Below, piece by piece: positions 1 to 8,682 of a stretch of DNA of 64,000 nt; position 1 is the stretch's first letter; every line of letters begins with the position of its first letter. Position numbers and translations under genes: made by a program. The notes under the pieces are model-generated. The model was not told the DNA's origin. It made no database searches and saw only the letters and a list, made by a program, of their open reading frames with translations. The stretch comes from CTSoil-075 sp042610375 (GTDB lineage: Bacteria; Bacillota; Negativicutes; DSM-13327), in contig NZ_JBGJZL010000005.1 in NCBI RefSeq assembly GCF_042610375.1, positions 62,001 to 126,000 of the forward strand, in the 5' to 3' direction.

Positions 1-1
1 T

Positions 2-655
2 ATCATGCCCTTTCTATTTCGGGATGAATCCCATGTCTGGAAAGTGCTTGATGGTCCAATTGGAGAACGGTTGGCTCAAGAATTTGAAAAACACGATATT
101 ATCATATTAGGCTATTATGCGGCAGGAGCACGTAGTTTTTATACTTCAAAACCAGTAACTACCGTAGATGATATTAAGGGAATGAAAATTCGTGTCATTC
201 CCAGTGACTTATTTAAAAATATGATGCAGGCACTGGGAGCTACCGGAGTAGAAATATTATTTAATGATATCTACCCAAAAATTCAAACGGAGGATGTAGA
301 CGGAGCTGAAAACAATTTACCGAGTTACTTAACGGGAAAACATTATGAGCTAGCTCCTTATTTAGTTTTAGATGAACATTTATTTATACCGGAATTTTTG
401 TATGTCAGTAAAAAAACGTGGAATTCACTAAGTCCAGAAGATCAAAAACTTTTAAAAGAATGTGCAACAGAAGCAGCGAAACTTCAGCGTAAATTATGGG
501 CGGAGTTTGATCTAAAAGCAATGAAAGAACTAGAAAGTAAAGGCGTAAAAATAATAAAACCCAATAAAGAACCTTTCCGTAAGGCAATGCAATCCTTGTA
601 TGATAAATATCCACAACATAAAGAATTGATTAAAGAAATTCAAGCTGTCAATTAA
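2..655 (+). CDS. TRAP transporter solute-binding protein DctP, 3' part
   Basis: The reading frame is open from the first base, so the gene begins before the window; about 217 C-terminal residues are present. The sequence matches the DctP/TeaA solute-receptor fold of TRAP transporters: a stretch reading G-Y-Y-A-A-G-A-R-S-F-Y, then the family's typical segment with K-G-M-K-I-R-V around residues 58-64 and the following G-A segment, and a helical C-terminus rich in Lys and Glu. In this family the protein binds an organic acid, often a dicarboxylate or sugar acid, outside the inner membrane and hands it to the DctQ/DctM permease. No DctQ or DctM follows; a terminator does. The permease genes would have to lie upstream or elsewhere. 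The ligand cannot be read from this fragment. Confidence 0.9.
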   Translation: MMPFLFRDESHVWKVLDGPIGERLAQEFEKHDIIILGYYAAGARSFYTSKPVTTVDDIKGMKIRVIPSDLFKNMMQALGATGVEILFNDIYPKIQTEDVDGAENNLPSYLTGKHYELAPYLVLDEHLFIPEFLYVSKKTWNSLSPEDQKLLKECATEAAKLQRKLWAEFDLKAMKELESKGVKIIKPNKEPFRKAMQSLYDKYPQHKELIKEIQAVN

Positions 656-683
656 TTAAATTTGAAAGTAAAATAAATTTTTA

Positions 684-709
684 AGTCACGAATTTCGTGG
701 CTTTTTTGT
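684..709 (+). terminator. Rho-independent terminator after the TRAP receptor
   Basis: A 9-base arm at 684-692 pairs with 694-702, with the central A/T bases forming the loop, and is followed by a run of T. It lies 29 bases after the stop codon. Confidence 0.8.
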
Positions 710-847
710 TTTGTAGATTTTGAGAAGAGTGAGTTATTTTCACTAAATAATAAGTGGATTTTTTTATATCACAAGGGATTATTTTAATAATGGAGAAGTT
801 TATTGAATGAAGGTGGAGCAGATTAAGAGAATAAAGGAGTGAGTCAT

Positions 848-1420
848 TTGTTTAAGAAACAATTGTTTCGCATAGTTCTATTTAGTTGGTTATTTCTCAT
901 CGGTTCTCATACTTGTTTTGCATACGATGTACAGAAGGTTGCTATATTACCTGTGCTTTATAGTCATGACATTTCAATCAATAAGGACGTCGAAAAAATC
1001 ATTACAAACGCTCTCGTCCGTAAATTTCATATGCCATTATCAAAGATCATAACTTTTTTTGAGATTATCCCCGAAGCAGATGTATTGGCTGCATTGCCTG
1101 TTCAATTACAGGAGAAAAAGAAAAGCAAGATTGACAATAATCTGCTTGCCGATGTTGGAGGTAAGTTGAATGCGGATATCGTAATCGCAGTTGAAATAAA
1201 AGCTTATCGGTCGGATTTAAGAATGAGTTGGAATGGTGACCGGATAAGAGATACTGACTTAGTCATGAAAATCATAAGTTACCATCGCCCATCAGGGAAA
1301 TATACAGAAGAGCAAGACCATGAATTTTATTCTGGCGCTGATATACCATGGGGGCAACCTGAGTATATTGCCGACCATATGATCGATAGATTACTCAGCA
1401 AAATACCGAATTATCGATGA
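848..1420 (+). CDS. exported protein of unknown function
   Basis: I do not recognise this family. I place the start at TTG 848 because AAAGGAG (833-839) sits 8 bases before it; the longer frame from GTG 839 would overlap that ribosome site. The product is about 190 residues. It begins with basic residues and a hydrophobic stretch ending near C-F-A-Y, which looks like a Sec signal peptide of about 25 residues. The mature part begins V-A-I-L-P-V, a beta-strand-like opening seen in proteins that assemble at envelopes such as CsgG-like or LpoB-like proteins, and has an A-D-I-V-I-A-V-E-I strand near residue 115. That resemblance is weak and I assign no function. It is a single gene bounded by terminators on both sides. 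Confidence 0.75.
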   Translation: MFKKQLFRIVLFSWLFLIGSHTCFAYDVQKVAILPVLYSHDISINKDVEKIITNALVRKFHMPLSKIITFFEIIPEADVLAALPVQLQEKKKSKIDNNLLADVGGKLNADIVIAVEIKAYRSDLRMSWNGDRIRDTDLVMKIISYHRPSGKYTEEQDHEFYSGADIPWGQPEYIADHMIDRLLSKIPNYR

Positions 1421-1465
1421 CCGATTACAGAAAACATTCGATCAGATATATAGCTAGAATACCAA

Positions 1466-1496
1466 AAGATGAGCTTAGCAGGCTCGTCTTTTTTTT
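1466..1496 (+). terminator. Rho-independent terminator
   Basis: A 9-base stem (AAGATGAGC with GCTCGTCTT, one G-U pair), 6-base loop and eight T residues, 45 bases after the exported-protein gene. Confidence 0.85.
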
Positions 1497-1730
1497 ACGT
1501 AATCCAAAAGTATAACACTTTCTAGGGTTCAAGTAGGGGCAATTAAGACTTTGGTCTGCGCTGAGGCTTTAACAAAGTCAAATTTTATATTATTCTTTTA
1601 AACGTGATTATATGATGTGTTGATAAACGGATGTAGTTATAGTCACGATACTATTATGATTTTATTTTAGGCATGCTGGGTACAAAACAACAAAAAAATA
1701 GATTGCAATATGTATACATTGACAATGTTG

Positions 1731-1739
1731 TGTTATAAT
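1731..1739 (+). promoter_or_regulatory. extended -10 promoter for SLH-porin 1
   Basis: TGTTATAAT is a full extended -10 element (TG-N-TATAAT). A TTGACA hexamer at 1719-1724 is only 9 bases away and so is not its -35, though it could serve GATAAA at 1741-1746 with a 16-base spacer. Either way transcription would start near 1747-1755 and leave a leader of about 205 bases before the porin. The rest of the 538-base gap (1421-1958) holds the terminator at 1466, a 7-base inverted repeat at 1547-1553/1573-1579 and the leader described separately. Confidence 0.5.
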
Positions 1740-1774
1740 GGATAAACCATAGTCCTTAAAGAGGAGACATTTAT

Positions 1775-1918
1775 CTGAAACGTGAAAAGGTGTCAACTCA
1801 TCAAGCAATTTTTTTAATTAATGAAAGGAAGAAAAAAAGAAGTATTCAGGTTCTTTTCAGTAACATACATAGAACCTTTTCAATCTTCTTGGGCTATGGA
1901 ACAGTTGAGAGTCTATAG
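1775..1918 (+). CDS. candidate 47-codon leader ORF with a non-AUG start
   Basis: GAGGAG at 1761-1766 is a good ribosome site but no ATG, GTG or TTG follows at normal distance. CTG at 1775 (8-base spacing) opens a frame of 47 codons ending TAG at 1916-1918, about 40 bases before the porin start. ATT at 1769 is an alternative. The peptide would be basic in the middle (R-K-K-K-R) and end G-Y-G-T-V-E-S-L. A hairpin in the leader, 1848-1854 with 1871-1877, lies inside this frame and is followed by T residues. It may be a regulatory leader peptide or a chance frame in an untranslated leader; I cannot decide from sequence. Confidence 0.2.
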   Translation: MKREKVSTHQAIFLINERKKKRSIQVLFSNIHRTFSIFLGYGTVESL

Positions 1919-1958
1919 AGACTTACATTAACAAAAATCTGAGGAGGTAAATTTATTT

Positions 1959-3362
1959 ATGAAGAAGACTCTCGTGATCCTTTTGGCATTGGTATTCGTA
2001 CTAGGCATTGCTGGTACAGCATTCGCTGCCAATCCTTTCGATGTCCCACCGAAGCATTGGGCCTATGAAGCAGTTTCCAAACTTGCTCAAGATGGCATTA
2101 TCGATGGCTATAGTGATGGGGCTTTTCGTGGTGACCAAGGAATTAATCGCTATGAAATGGCTCAAATCGTAGCCAAAGCAATGACGCATGCCAGCAAAGC
2201 TGATGCTAGTAACAAAGTCTTAATTGACAAGCTAGCAGTCGAGTTTGAGAGTGAACTGCGGACTCTTGGTGCGCGTGTTTCGAAATTGGAAGATAGAACA
2301 ACTAAGTTAGAAGCAAAATCCAATTTTAAGATTGAAAGCGAAACCTTGATTCAATATCAATCGGATAGCCCGCCGGCTGGTAAAGCAAAACTTCAAGGTA
2401 ACGATCAACTTTCGTGGAGAGAGCGATTGTATTTGAGCGCTGCTGTGAATGAAAACACTACTTTTGATGCTCGTCTTCAAACTACGATTGGTAAGTTTGG
2501 CAGTAGCGGCGTTCCTGGTACTGGTAATACGATCGAGATGGATCGCGGTTATTTTACTACCAAAAATGTCTTGGGTTTTGATAAAGTGATGTGGGGACGT
2601 CAGCCTCTTCTTTTCGGTCAGGGTGGACTTTATTGGAGAACAGGTAACCATGATGGGGTTACACTTTTCAAGAAATTAGATAAGTCCTTAGACTTTCAAG
2701 CTGGTGTCTATGTTGCTAACCCTCAATCAGACAGTCCAGTTCAGGGCGAAAGCAACGAATTCCAATATGCAGGTCTTGGTTATCAAGTATCTCCTAACTT
2801 GAAAATTAACGGTTCTTATTACAACAACAACCAAAAACTAACACAAGGAAGTTCCCTGTATAATTATGGATATGACCAAAGTAAAGGCTGGGATGTTAGC
2901 TTTGCTAATAAGATCGGTGCTTGGACACTGATTGGTGAATATGTCAGCACAACGTTAGATAATCCTGTAGGTGCTGCCTCTAATCCTAAGATGTATGCAT
3001 TCCAAATTACGAATGGAACAAACTTGCCATCTTATTTCTATCCTGTACAACGATTTATCGTTGATTATAAGAAACCTCATACAGATGCTTTCGCCCTTTC
3101 ATATCGCAGTGTAGAAAAAGGCGCTGTTCCGAATGGTGACGGTTTTGCATTTGGCAAAGTGGGTACATCACCTCTTTACAAATTCAACGGTAATGCGGTT
3201 AATGGTTCAGCAATGGATAATCTAAAAGGCTATTTCTTCACTTATGAAAATGTTATTGCTAAAAACATTGTTCTATCCATTGAATATCAAGATCTGAAAG
3301 TCAAAGATAGTGGTGCTTCCTTCGACAAGGCGATCACATCTTCTCTGCAAATGGTGTTCTAG
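1959..3362 (+). CDS. SLH-domain porin (OmpM type), copy 1
   Basis: This 467-residue protein has a signal peptide cut after A-F-A (about residue 23), one S-layer homology domain at about 28-75 (H-W-A-Y-E-A-V, G-I-I-D-G-Y, N-R-Y-E-M-A), a coiled-coil linker at about 90-125, and a C-terminal region of alternating polar/hydrophobic beta strands ending in Phe. That order is the hallmark of Negativicutes OmpM porins: the SLH domain binds polyaminated peptidoglycan and tethers the outer membrane, while the barrel forms a trimeric pore. The ribosome site GAGGAGG at about 1941-1947 fits the ATG. The gene is alone, with a promoter and long leader upstream and a strong terminator downstream, as expected for an abundant envelope protein. 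Copy 2 lies at 18399-19757. Confidence 0.93.
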   Translation: MKKTLVILLALVFVLGIAGTAFAANPFDVPPKHWAYEAVSKLAQDGIIDGYSDGAFRGDQGINRYEMAQIVAKAMTHASKADASNKVLIDKLAVEFESELRTLGARVSKLEDRTTKLEAKSNFKIESETLIQYQSDSPPAGKAKLQGNDQLSWRERLYLSAAVNENTTFDARLQTTIGKFGSSGVPGTGNTIEMDRGYFTTKNVLGFDKVMWGRQPLLFGQGGLYWRTGNHDGVTLFKKLDKSLDFQAGVYVANPQSDSPVQGESNEFQYAGLGYQVSPNLKINGSYYNNNQKLTQGSSLYNYGYDQSKGWDVSFANKIGAWTLIGEYVSTTLDNPVGAASNPKMYAFQITNGTNLPSYFYPVQRFIVDYKKPHTDAFALSYRSVEKGAVPNGDGFAFGKVGTSPLYKFNGNAVNGSAMDNLKGYFFTYENVIAKNIVLSIEYQDLKVKDSGASFDKAITSSLQMVF

Positions 3363-3399
3363 ATTTAATAAAATAGTGAATGATTGTAATGAGTAATAG

Positions 3400-3442
3400 A
3401 AAGTGGAAAGGTCTCCGTAAGGGATGACCTTTCCACTTTATT
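3400..3442 (+). terminator. strong Rho-independent terminator of SLH-porin 1
   Basis: A 14-base stem (3400-3413 with 3426-3439) around GTGGAAAGGTC, 12-base loop, then TATT. The A-rich left and T-rich right flanks would let it act from both sides. Confidence 0.85.
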
Positions 3443-3588
3443 GGTAAATAGAAATAAATTATAATAAGGAAATTATATCCTAAAGTAAAAAAGGATTATC
3501 CATTTCTTGCGAGAATAGATTTTATAATTCGACATATTTTTAGAATGTTTTAAATTTTTACATGATCATTAAAGGAAGGGAGGAAAAT

Positions 3589-5898
3589 ATGTTTAAATCC
3601 ATCCGTCATCAATTTATTTTCATGAATAGTGCCTTGATTGTATTTGCTATTGTGGTATCAATGTCCGTTAGTTACTATTTGATTTCCTCGGGGTATGAAA
3701 AAAATATTAAACAGACCAATACAGTCATGGCGGAAAGTTTAGCATCTAACATCGGTCAATTCATGCAGAATGCTTACAACCTTAATGCCCAGCTTGCTGT
3801 AAATTCCGATATGATTGGTAATGATGGGGAAAAACAAAAAAAGATATTGGAGGATACAGCAAAGCGCTATCCGTTTTTTCAGCTACTTGTAAGTCATAAA
3901 CTCAATGGTGATCAAACTGCGAGGTCTAGTGGGGCACTCGCCAACCGTGCTGATCGTTGGTGGTTTAAAAAATTTGTGAATGAAAAAAAATCCTATATCA
4001 CTAAATCTTATTATTCCGTTTCTGGAAATATGGCCGTTACTACCGCTGTAAATGGCATGTATAGCGGCGATAATCTAGTCGGCGTGATGATGGCCGATAT
4101 AGAAACGACGACTCTTCAACAAATGGTAGAAAAATATAATTTTGGAATGGGTAGTTATGCTTATCTTTTAGATGGGGAAGGAGTTGTAGTTGCTCACCCT
4201 GATAAAGGCCAAGTTGCAGAATTATATAATTATAAATCACAAAAGAAAATTATATTAAAAAAAGATACCCAGGGCAACATTATCAGAGATGAAAAAGGCA
4301 ACGAGCAAACGGAAGAAGTTGATTTTACAGTTCCTGTCACCCTAAAAAATATTATTGATAAAGTCACTAAAGGTGAAATCGGAGTTGGAGAATATACTGA
4401 CGGCAACGGCGATGAATATATTTGCGCCTATCGCAGTGTTCCTATGCCTGGCGGCTCAGATCCTTGGAGCTTAATTATGGTACAGAAAAAAAATGCTGCA
4501 TTAGCATTTATTAATAGCGTTGCAATGAAAAATATTTTTATCGGTATCGTTGTGATCTTAATTTCTGCACTATTTTCTTACTGGTTTTCTAATCGGGTCA
4601 CAAAGCCCCTTATTGAAATTGTCGGTGCCACAGAACGTATTAAGAATGGTGACCTTACAGTACGGGTTGATGTTAGCTCGAATAATGAAATTGGCATTTT
4701 GGCTCAAAATTTCAATAAGATGGTAGACGATCTTCAAGATATGATCAAGGACATTGTTAATTTAACGGTGGAATTACAAGGTAGTGCAGGAAATTTGGTC
4801 GATATTGCATCCAATGTAGCGGCAAATAGTCAAGAGATGAGTGCCACTGTTAGTATGGTCAGTAGTAATTTAGAACAAATATCCGCCAATATTGAAGAAA
4901 CCGCTAGTTCTACGGAACATGTTAGTTATAATGTTAAAGCTGTTAGCGAATTGGCTAACGAAATGTCCTTAACTTCAAAGGAGTCAGTCCGAGCATCAGA
5001 AGGTGTAGCAAAAGAAGTGAAGCAAGTTAGTGTTGTGATTGAAGAGGTTTATCGTAGCGTCAATAGTGTAGCAATGGTTGCTAATGAAGTGGCAGCTTCT
5101 TGTAATCGCTCTATCGACATTACGATGGAAGCAAAAAGTCGGTCTCTTGAAACAACTGACATTATCCAAAAGTTAAGTGTTTCATCGAAACAAATCAATA
5201 AAATTGTAGCAATCATTGGTCGTATCGCTGAACAGACCAATATGTTGGCATTAAACGCAACCATCGAAGCGGCTGGTGCTGGTGAAGCTGGCAAAGGATT
5301 TGCCGTCGTTGCGGCGGAGGTAAAGGAATTATCGAAAAGAACGGCGGAAGAAGCCAGTTTGATTGCTAATCAAATTGAAGAAATGCAAGACGATATGATA
5401 GCGGCCGTAGACGTTGTGAAAAAGATTACGGATGTAATCGCCGAGACAATGGATATCACTCGGACCATTGCTTCAGCTGTTAGTGAACAGTCAAAACAGG
5501 TAGGTGATATTTCTAGTGCTATTGCGGTAGGAGCTAATCAAGTAACTTCGATCAGCAAGGCAATCAGTGATGTTGCTGGTAAGGCTGAACTCGTTTCAAA
5601 GAGTGCGACAGAAGCGGCAAATGGAGTTGAAGCCATGTTTCATACGACTGCCGATATTTCCTGCAAGGCTGTAGATGTTGCACACAGTACAGATGAAATG
5701 ACTTCATCCATGGGGAATATTTCTCAAGCTACCCAGGAGATTGCAAAGGGAAGTCTTGATATTTCCCAAAGTATGCAAGAGGTTGAAAAAGCAATTACGG
5801 ATACAGCAATAAAAGCTTCAAAAACCAGTGAGTGTGCTTGCGATGTAGGGGAAATAACTGATCGCTTGGAAATTCTGGTGAAGAAATTTAAAGTATAG
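3589..5898 (+). CDS. methyl-accepting chemotaxis protein with Cache-type sensor
   Basis: Start chosen at ATG 3589, 5 bases after GGGAGG; the ATG at 3562 lacks a ribosome site. The 769-residue protein has a first membrane helix (about 9-31), a roughly 260-residue extracytoplasmic region of double-Cache character (W-W-F-K-K near 122, S-Y-A-Y-L-L-D-G-E-G-V-V-V-A-H-P near 185-200), a second membrane helix (about 305-325), HAMP, and an MCP signalling domain with the hairpin tip near 545-580. It should sense a small molecule outside the inner membrane and control the CheA next to it. The tip reads E-A-A-G-A-G-E-A-G; most family members have Arg where the first Gly of A-G-A-G stands. No C-terminal CheR-tethering pentapeptide is seen. 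CheA starts 33 bases downstream. Confidence 0.92.
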   Translation: MFKSIRHQFIFMNSALIVFAIVVSMSVSYYLISSGYEKNIKQTNTVMAESLASNIGQFMQNAYNLNAQLAVNSDMIGNDGEKQKKILEDTAKRYPFFQLLVSHKLNGDQTARSSGALANRADRWWFKKFVNEKKSYITKSYYSVSGNMAVTTAVNGMYSGDNLVGVMMADIETTTLQQMVEKYNFGMGSYAYLLDGEGVVVAHPDKGQVAELYNYKSQKKIILKKDTQGNIIRDEKGNEQTEEVDFTVPVTLKNIIDKVTKGEIGVGEYTDGNGDEYICAYRSVPMPGGSDPWSLIMVQKKNAALAFINSVAMKNIFIGIVVILISALFSYWFSNRVTKPLIEIVGATERIKNGDLTVRVDVSSNNEIGILAQNFNKMVDDLQDMIKDIVNLTVELQGSAGNLVDIASNVAANSQEMSATVSMVSSNLEQISANIEETASSTEHVSYNVKAVSELANEMSLTSKESVRASEGVAKEVKQVSVVIEEVYRSVNSVAMVANEVAASCNRSIDITMEAKSRSLETTDIIQKLSVSSKQINKIVAIIGRIAEQTNMLALNATIEAAGAGEAGKGFAVVAAEVKELSKRTAEEASLIANQIEEMQDDMIAAVDVVKKITDVIAETMDITRTIASAVSEQSKQVGDISSAIAVGANQVTSISKAISDVAGKAELVSKSATEAANGVEAMFHTTADISCKAVDVAHSTDEMTSSMGNISQATQEIAKGSLDISQSMQEVEKAITDTAIKASKTSECACDVGEITDRLEILVKKFKV

Positions 5899-5931
5899 AA
5901 AGACAAATTTGAGTGGCGGTAGGTGATCGGT

Positions 5932-8652
5932 TTGGAGCAGGATAGAGAACTCCTTAATGAATTTGTCATTGAAGCAAAGGCACATATTGCAGAAATAGAA
6001 GCTGGTCTCTTATATATGGAAGGCGGCGAAGAAAATGATGAGATTGTCAATGAAATTTTTCGTGCCGCTCACAGTATAAAAGGTACTGCCAGTTTTTTTG
6101 AACTCGATCGTATCGTCGAATTATCTCATATCATTGAAAATTTATTTGGTGAGTTTCGTGAGCATCGATTAGAAGTAAGCTCAGAAATGATCGATGCCTT
6201 ATTATCAGCCACTGATGTCTTGAAAGAACTGATCAATCATCCAACTGATAGTCGAGGCTATGATATTAGCGACCATATGAGCGCCATCAAATATTTTTTA
6301 GATTCATCCCAGAATCAGATAAGTCCGTTAACGGAGCGCTCAGGAGCTCTTTCGGCCTGGGAACTGTGGGATCAGATTAGCCTATCTGATGAGCAGGTTA
6401 AAGAAACCCCGACTTTAATTCCCGATGAATTAATTGATGAGCCAGTAGAGCAGACTGCTGCTAGAGAGGCCATTGTAGCGCTGCCGATCTTAAAACAGCA
6501 AGAGGGTGTTCCTAAGGGGGATAAACTTAGCGGGAACATGACAGAAGATACTGTTCGGGTTAATGTCAGTTTGTTAAACGACTTACTCAATCTGGTCGGT
6601 GAAATGGTTCTACGGCGTAATCAATTGCTGCGAATTGCTAAAGACTCTGGTAAAGAAGTAGCTCAGTTGGAAATGGTAGCTCAAGGCATTAACGAACTGA
6701 CTACTAAATTACAAAAAAAAGTCATGAAAAGCAGGATGCAACCGATTGCCAATGTTTTTAACAAGTTTCCTCGTATTGTGCGGGATATGTCTCGGAAAAC
6801 AGGCAAGGAAGTTGATTTGGTCATGCAAGGGATGAATTTTGAGCTAGATCGTTCGTTGATTGAAGCATTAGTTGATCCCATTACCCATTTAGTGCGCAAT
6901 GCCCTTGATCATGGCATTGAACTGCCAGATGTTCGGAAAATGAAAAATAAACCTTTAGTTGGTTCCCTCCTTCTTAGTGCTTATCCAGAAGGAGGGCGCA
7001 TGGTTGTTGATATTTGTGATGATGGTGGCGGTATTAATTTAGAAAAAGTGAAAGACAAAGCGGTAGAAAAAGGGCTTATTAATAAAAAAGAAATTGCTAA
7101 CATGTGCGAAGGCGATATTTTCAATTTTATTATGGCGCCAGGCTTTTCCACAGCAGAACGAGTGACGGATATTTCTGGTCGTGGTGTTGGTATGGATGTG
7201 GTAAAGACAAATATTGAGAAATTAGGCGGGAAGATCGAAATTCTTTCTGACATAGGAGTCGGGACAAAGTTTCGATTGATATTGCCTTTGACTTTAGCCA
7301 TTATTTCTGCATTAATCGTGGAGGCGAACGGTCAACTGTTCGCCATACCACAAGATGATTTGAGAGAATTAGTATTAATTTGGTCTCAGGAAACGAGTGG
7401 AAATCGAATCGAATTTATCCATAACCGCCCAGTATTACGTCTTCGTGAGGGATTAATACCAATTATACGATTGAGCGAGGTAATGGATGAGAAAATCTGC
7501 TGTGGAGTAAAAGAAAAATTTGACGATTTTGTTGATGACGATCAAGTTCTCCGAATTTTAATTGTAAAATCGGGCAGTTCTTCATATGGGTTAATTGTAG
7601 ATTCTGTTTATGATATGGAAGAAATTTTGGTGAAGCCACTTTCAGTTGTTATCAGTAGCTGCAGTCTTTATTCGGGTATGACTGTCTTAGGGGATGGAAG
7701 TATTGCGATGATCCTTGACACTGGTAGTTTGCGGTTTTATGGTGGAATTTGTCTTGCAGAAGATAAGATGGGATTAAGGGATGTTCGAGCAACAAAGACA
7801 ATTGATGAAGAACAACAGTATTTATTATTGTTCAAATGCTCTGGTGGGGAAATGCTTGGTCTAGATCTCGGGATGGTGTCGAGAGTTGAAGAAGTGGATG
7901 TGTCTCGCCTGCAAAAGATCGGTTCAAAATATTATTTTTCCTTCCAGGGACAGACAATCAGAGTGATTAGGCCTGAGCATTATTTACCTATTTCACAAAA
8001 AAAGAATAAGCCTTCAAAGGTCTATATTATATTGCCTAAATTGGTAAGCCATGTTATTGGGATTATTGCTGAAGAAATACATGATACGATACAGACAAGG
8101 GTTTCAATGGACAAAGATGGAGTTTGTGGCGTTGGTATCTTAGGATCGACACTCATCAACGATACAGTGGTTACTTTATTGAATCTACATGTACTTTTTG
8201 CTAAAGCGGCGCCCGAGTATTATGCTCATCATTTTAGTTCTCCAAAAAGTGAAAGGGAATATTATAAGAGTGGAGTCGGAGACGATAAAAGGACTACGAT
8301 TCTTCTTGTGGAAGATACACCATTTTTTTTGAAGGTGATTAAAAGCTATCTGGAAAGTGACGGTTATGAGGTCATTACTGCTGAGAATGGGCATGAAGCT
8401 TTGGAAAGATTGAACCAAACTCGGGTAGATGTGGTAGTCAGTGATATTGAAATGCCGATTATGACTGGCATAGAATTGGTTCGAGCCATTCGGGATAACG
8501 AAAAAATAAAAAATCTACCAGTCATTGCTCTTACTTCCTTAACAGGGGATGCAAATAAAGAAAAAGGACTGCGGGCCGGTTTTGATATATATGAGTATAA
8601 ACTAGATCGGACAAGGTTACTGGATAGTCTGCGTGATGTGTTACGAAAATGA
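5932..8652 (+). CDS. cheA: hybrid chemotaxis kinase CheA with C-terminal receiver
   Basis: About 906 residues. I prefer TTG 5932 (GTAGGTGATC ahead resembles the extended anti-16S site); GTG 5923 is the alternative and adds three residues. Domains: Hpt with H47 in A-A-H-S-I-K-G; dimerisation helices about 215-280; HATPase with N-box (V-R-N-A-L-D-H-G), D-D-G-G-G-I and G-R-G-V-G-M-D-V; a CheW-like domain, a second CheW-like stretch (about 620-760), and a receiver at the end (E-D-T acidic pocket, V-V-S-D-I-E-M-P phospho-Asp, A-L-T-S, Lys in Y-K-L). It would transfer phosphate from H47 to its own receiver and to the downstream response regulator. No CheW, CheR or CheB accompanies it here, so adaptation and coupling may be supplied by its own CheW domains or by other loci. 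Confidence 0.93.
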   Translation: MEQDRELLNEFVIEAKAHIAEIEAGLLYMEGGEENDEIVNEIFRAAHSIKGTASFFELDRIVELSHIIENLFGEFREHRLEVSSEMIDALLSATDVLKELINHPTDSRGYDISDHMSAIKYFLDSSQNQISPLTERSGALSAWELWDQISLSDEQVKETPTLIPDELIDEPVEQTAAREAIVALPILKQQEGVPKGDKLSGNMTEDTVRVNVSLLNDLLNLVGEMVLRRNQLLRIAKDSGKEVAQLEMVAQGINELTTKLQKKVMKSRMQPIANVFNKFPRIVRDMSRKTGKEVDLVMQGMNFELDRSLIEALVDPITHLVRNALDHGIELPDVRKMKNKPLVGSLLLSAYPEGGRMVVDICDDGGGINLEKVKDKAVEKGLINKKEIANMCEGDIFNFIMAPGFSTAERVTDISGRGVGMDVVKTNIEKLGGKIEILSDIGVGTKFRLILPLTLAIISALIVEANGQLFAIPQDDLRELVLIWSQETSGNRIEFIHNRPVLRLREGLIPIIRLSEVMDEKICCGVKEKFDDFVDDDQVLRILIVKSGSSSYGLIVDSVYDMEEILVKPLSVVISSCSLYSGMTVLGDGSIAMILDTGSLRFYGGICLAEDKMGLRDVRATKTIDEEQQYLLLFKCSGGEMLGLDLGMVSRVEEVDVSRLQKIGSKYYFSFQGQTIRVIRPEHYLPISQKKNKPSKVYIILPKLVSHVIGIIAEEIHDTIQTRVSMDKDGVCGVGILGSTLINDTVVTLLNLHVLFAKAAPEYYAHHFSSPKSEREYYKSGVGDDKRTTILLVEDTPFFLKVIKSYLESDGYEVITAENGHEALERLNQTRVDVVVSDIEMPIMTGIELVRAIRDNEKIKNLPVIALTSLTGDANKEKGLRAGFDIYEYKLDRTRLLDSLRDVLRK

Positions 8653-8682
8653 GTTTATGAATGATCTGGAGGTAATTTTAAG

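Noticed and set aside
839..841. GTG as start of the exported protein at 848-1420
   Set aside because: The ribosome site AAAGGAG overlaps it; TTG 848 has the correct 8-base distance.
1719..1739. TTGACA ... TATAAT as a -35/-10 pair for SLH-porin 1
   Set aside because: The two hexamers are only 9 bases apart; the -10 works better as an extended -10 element.
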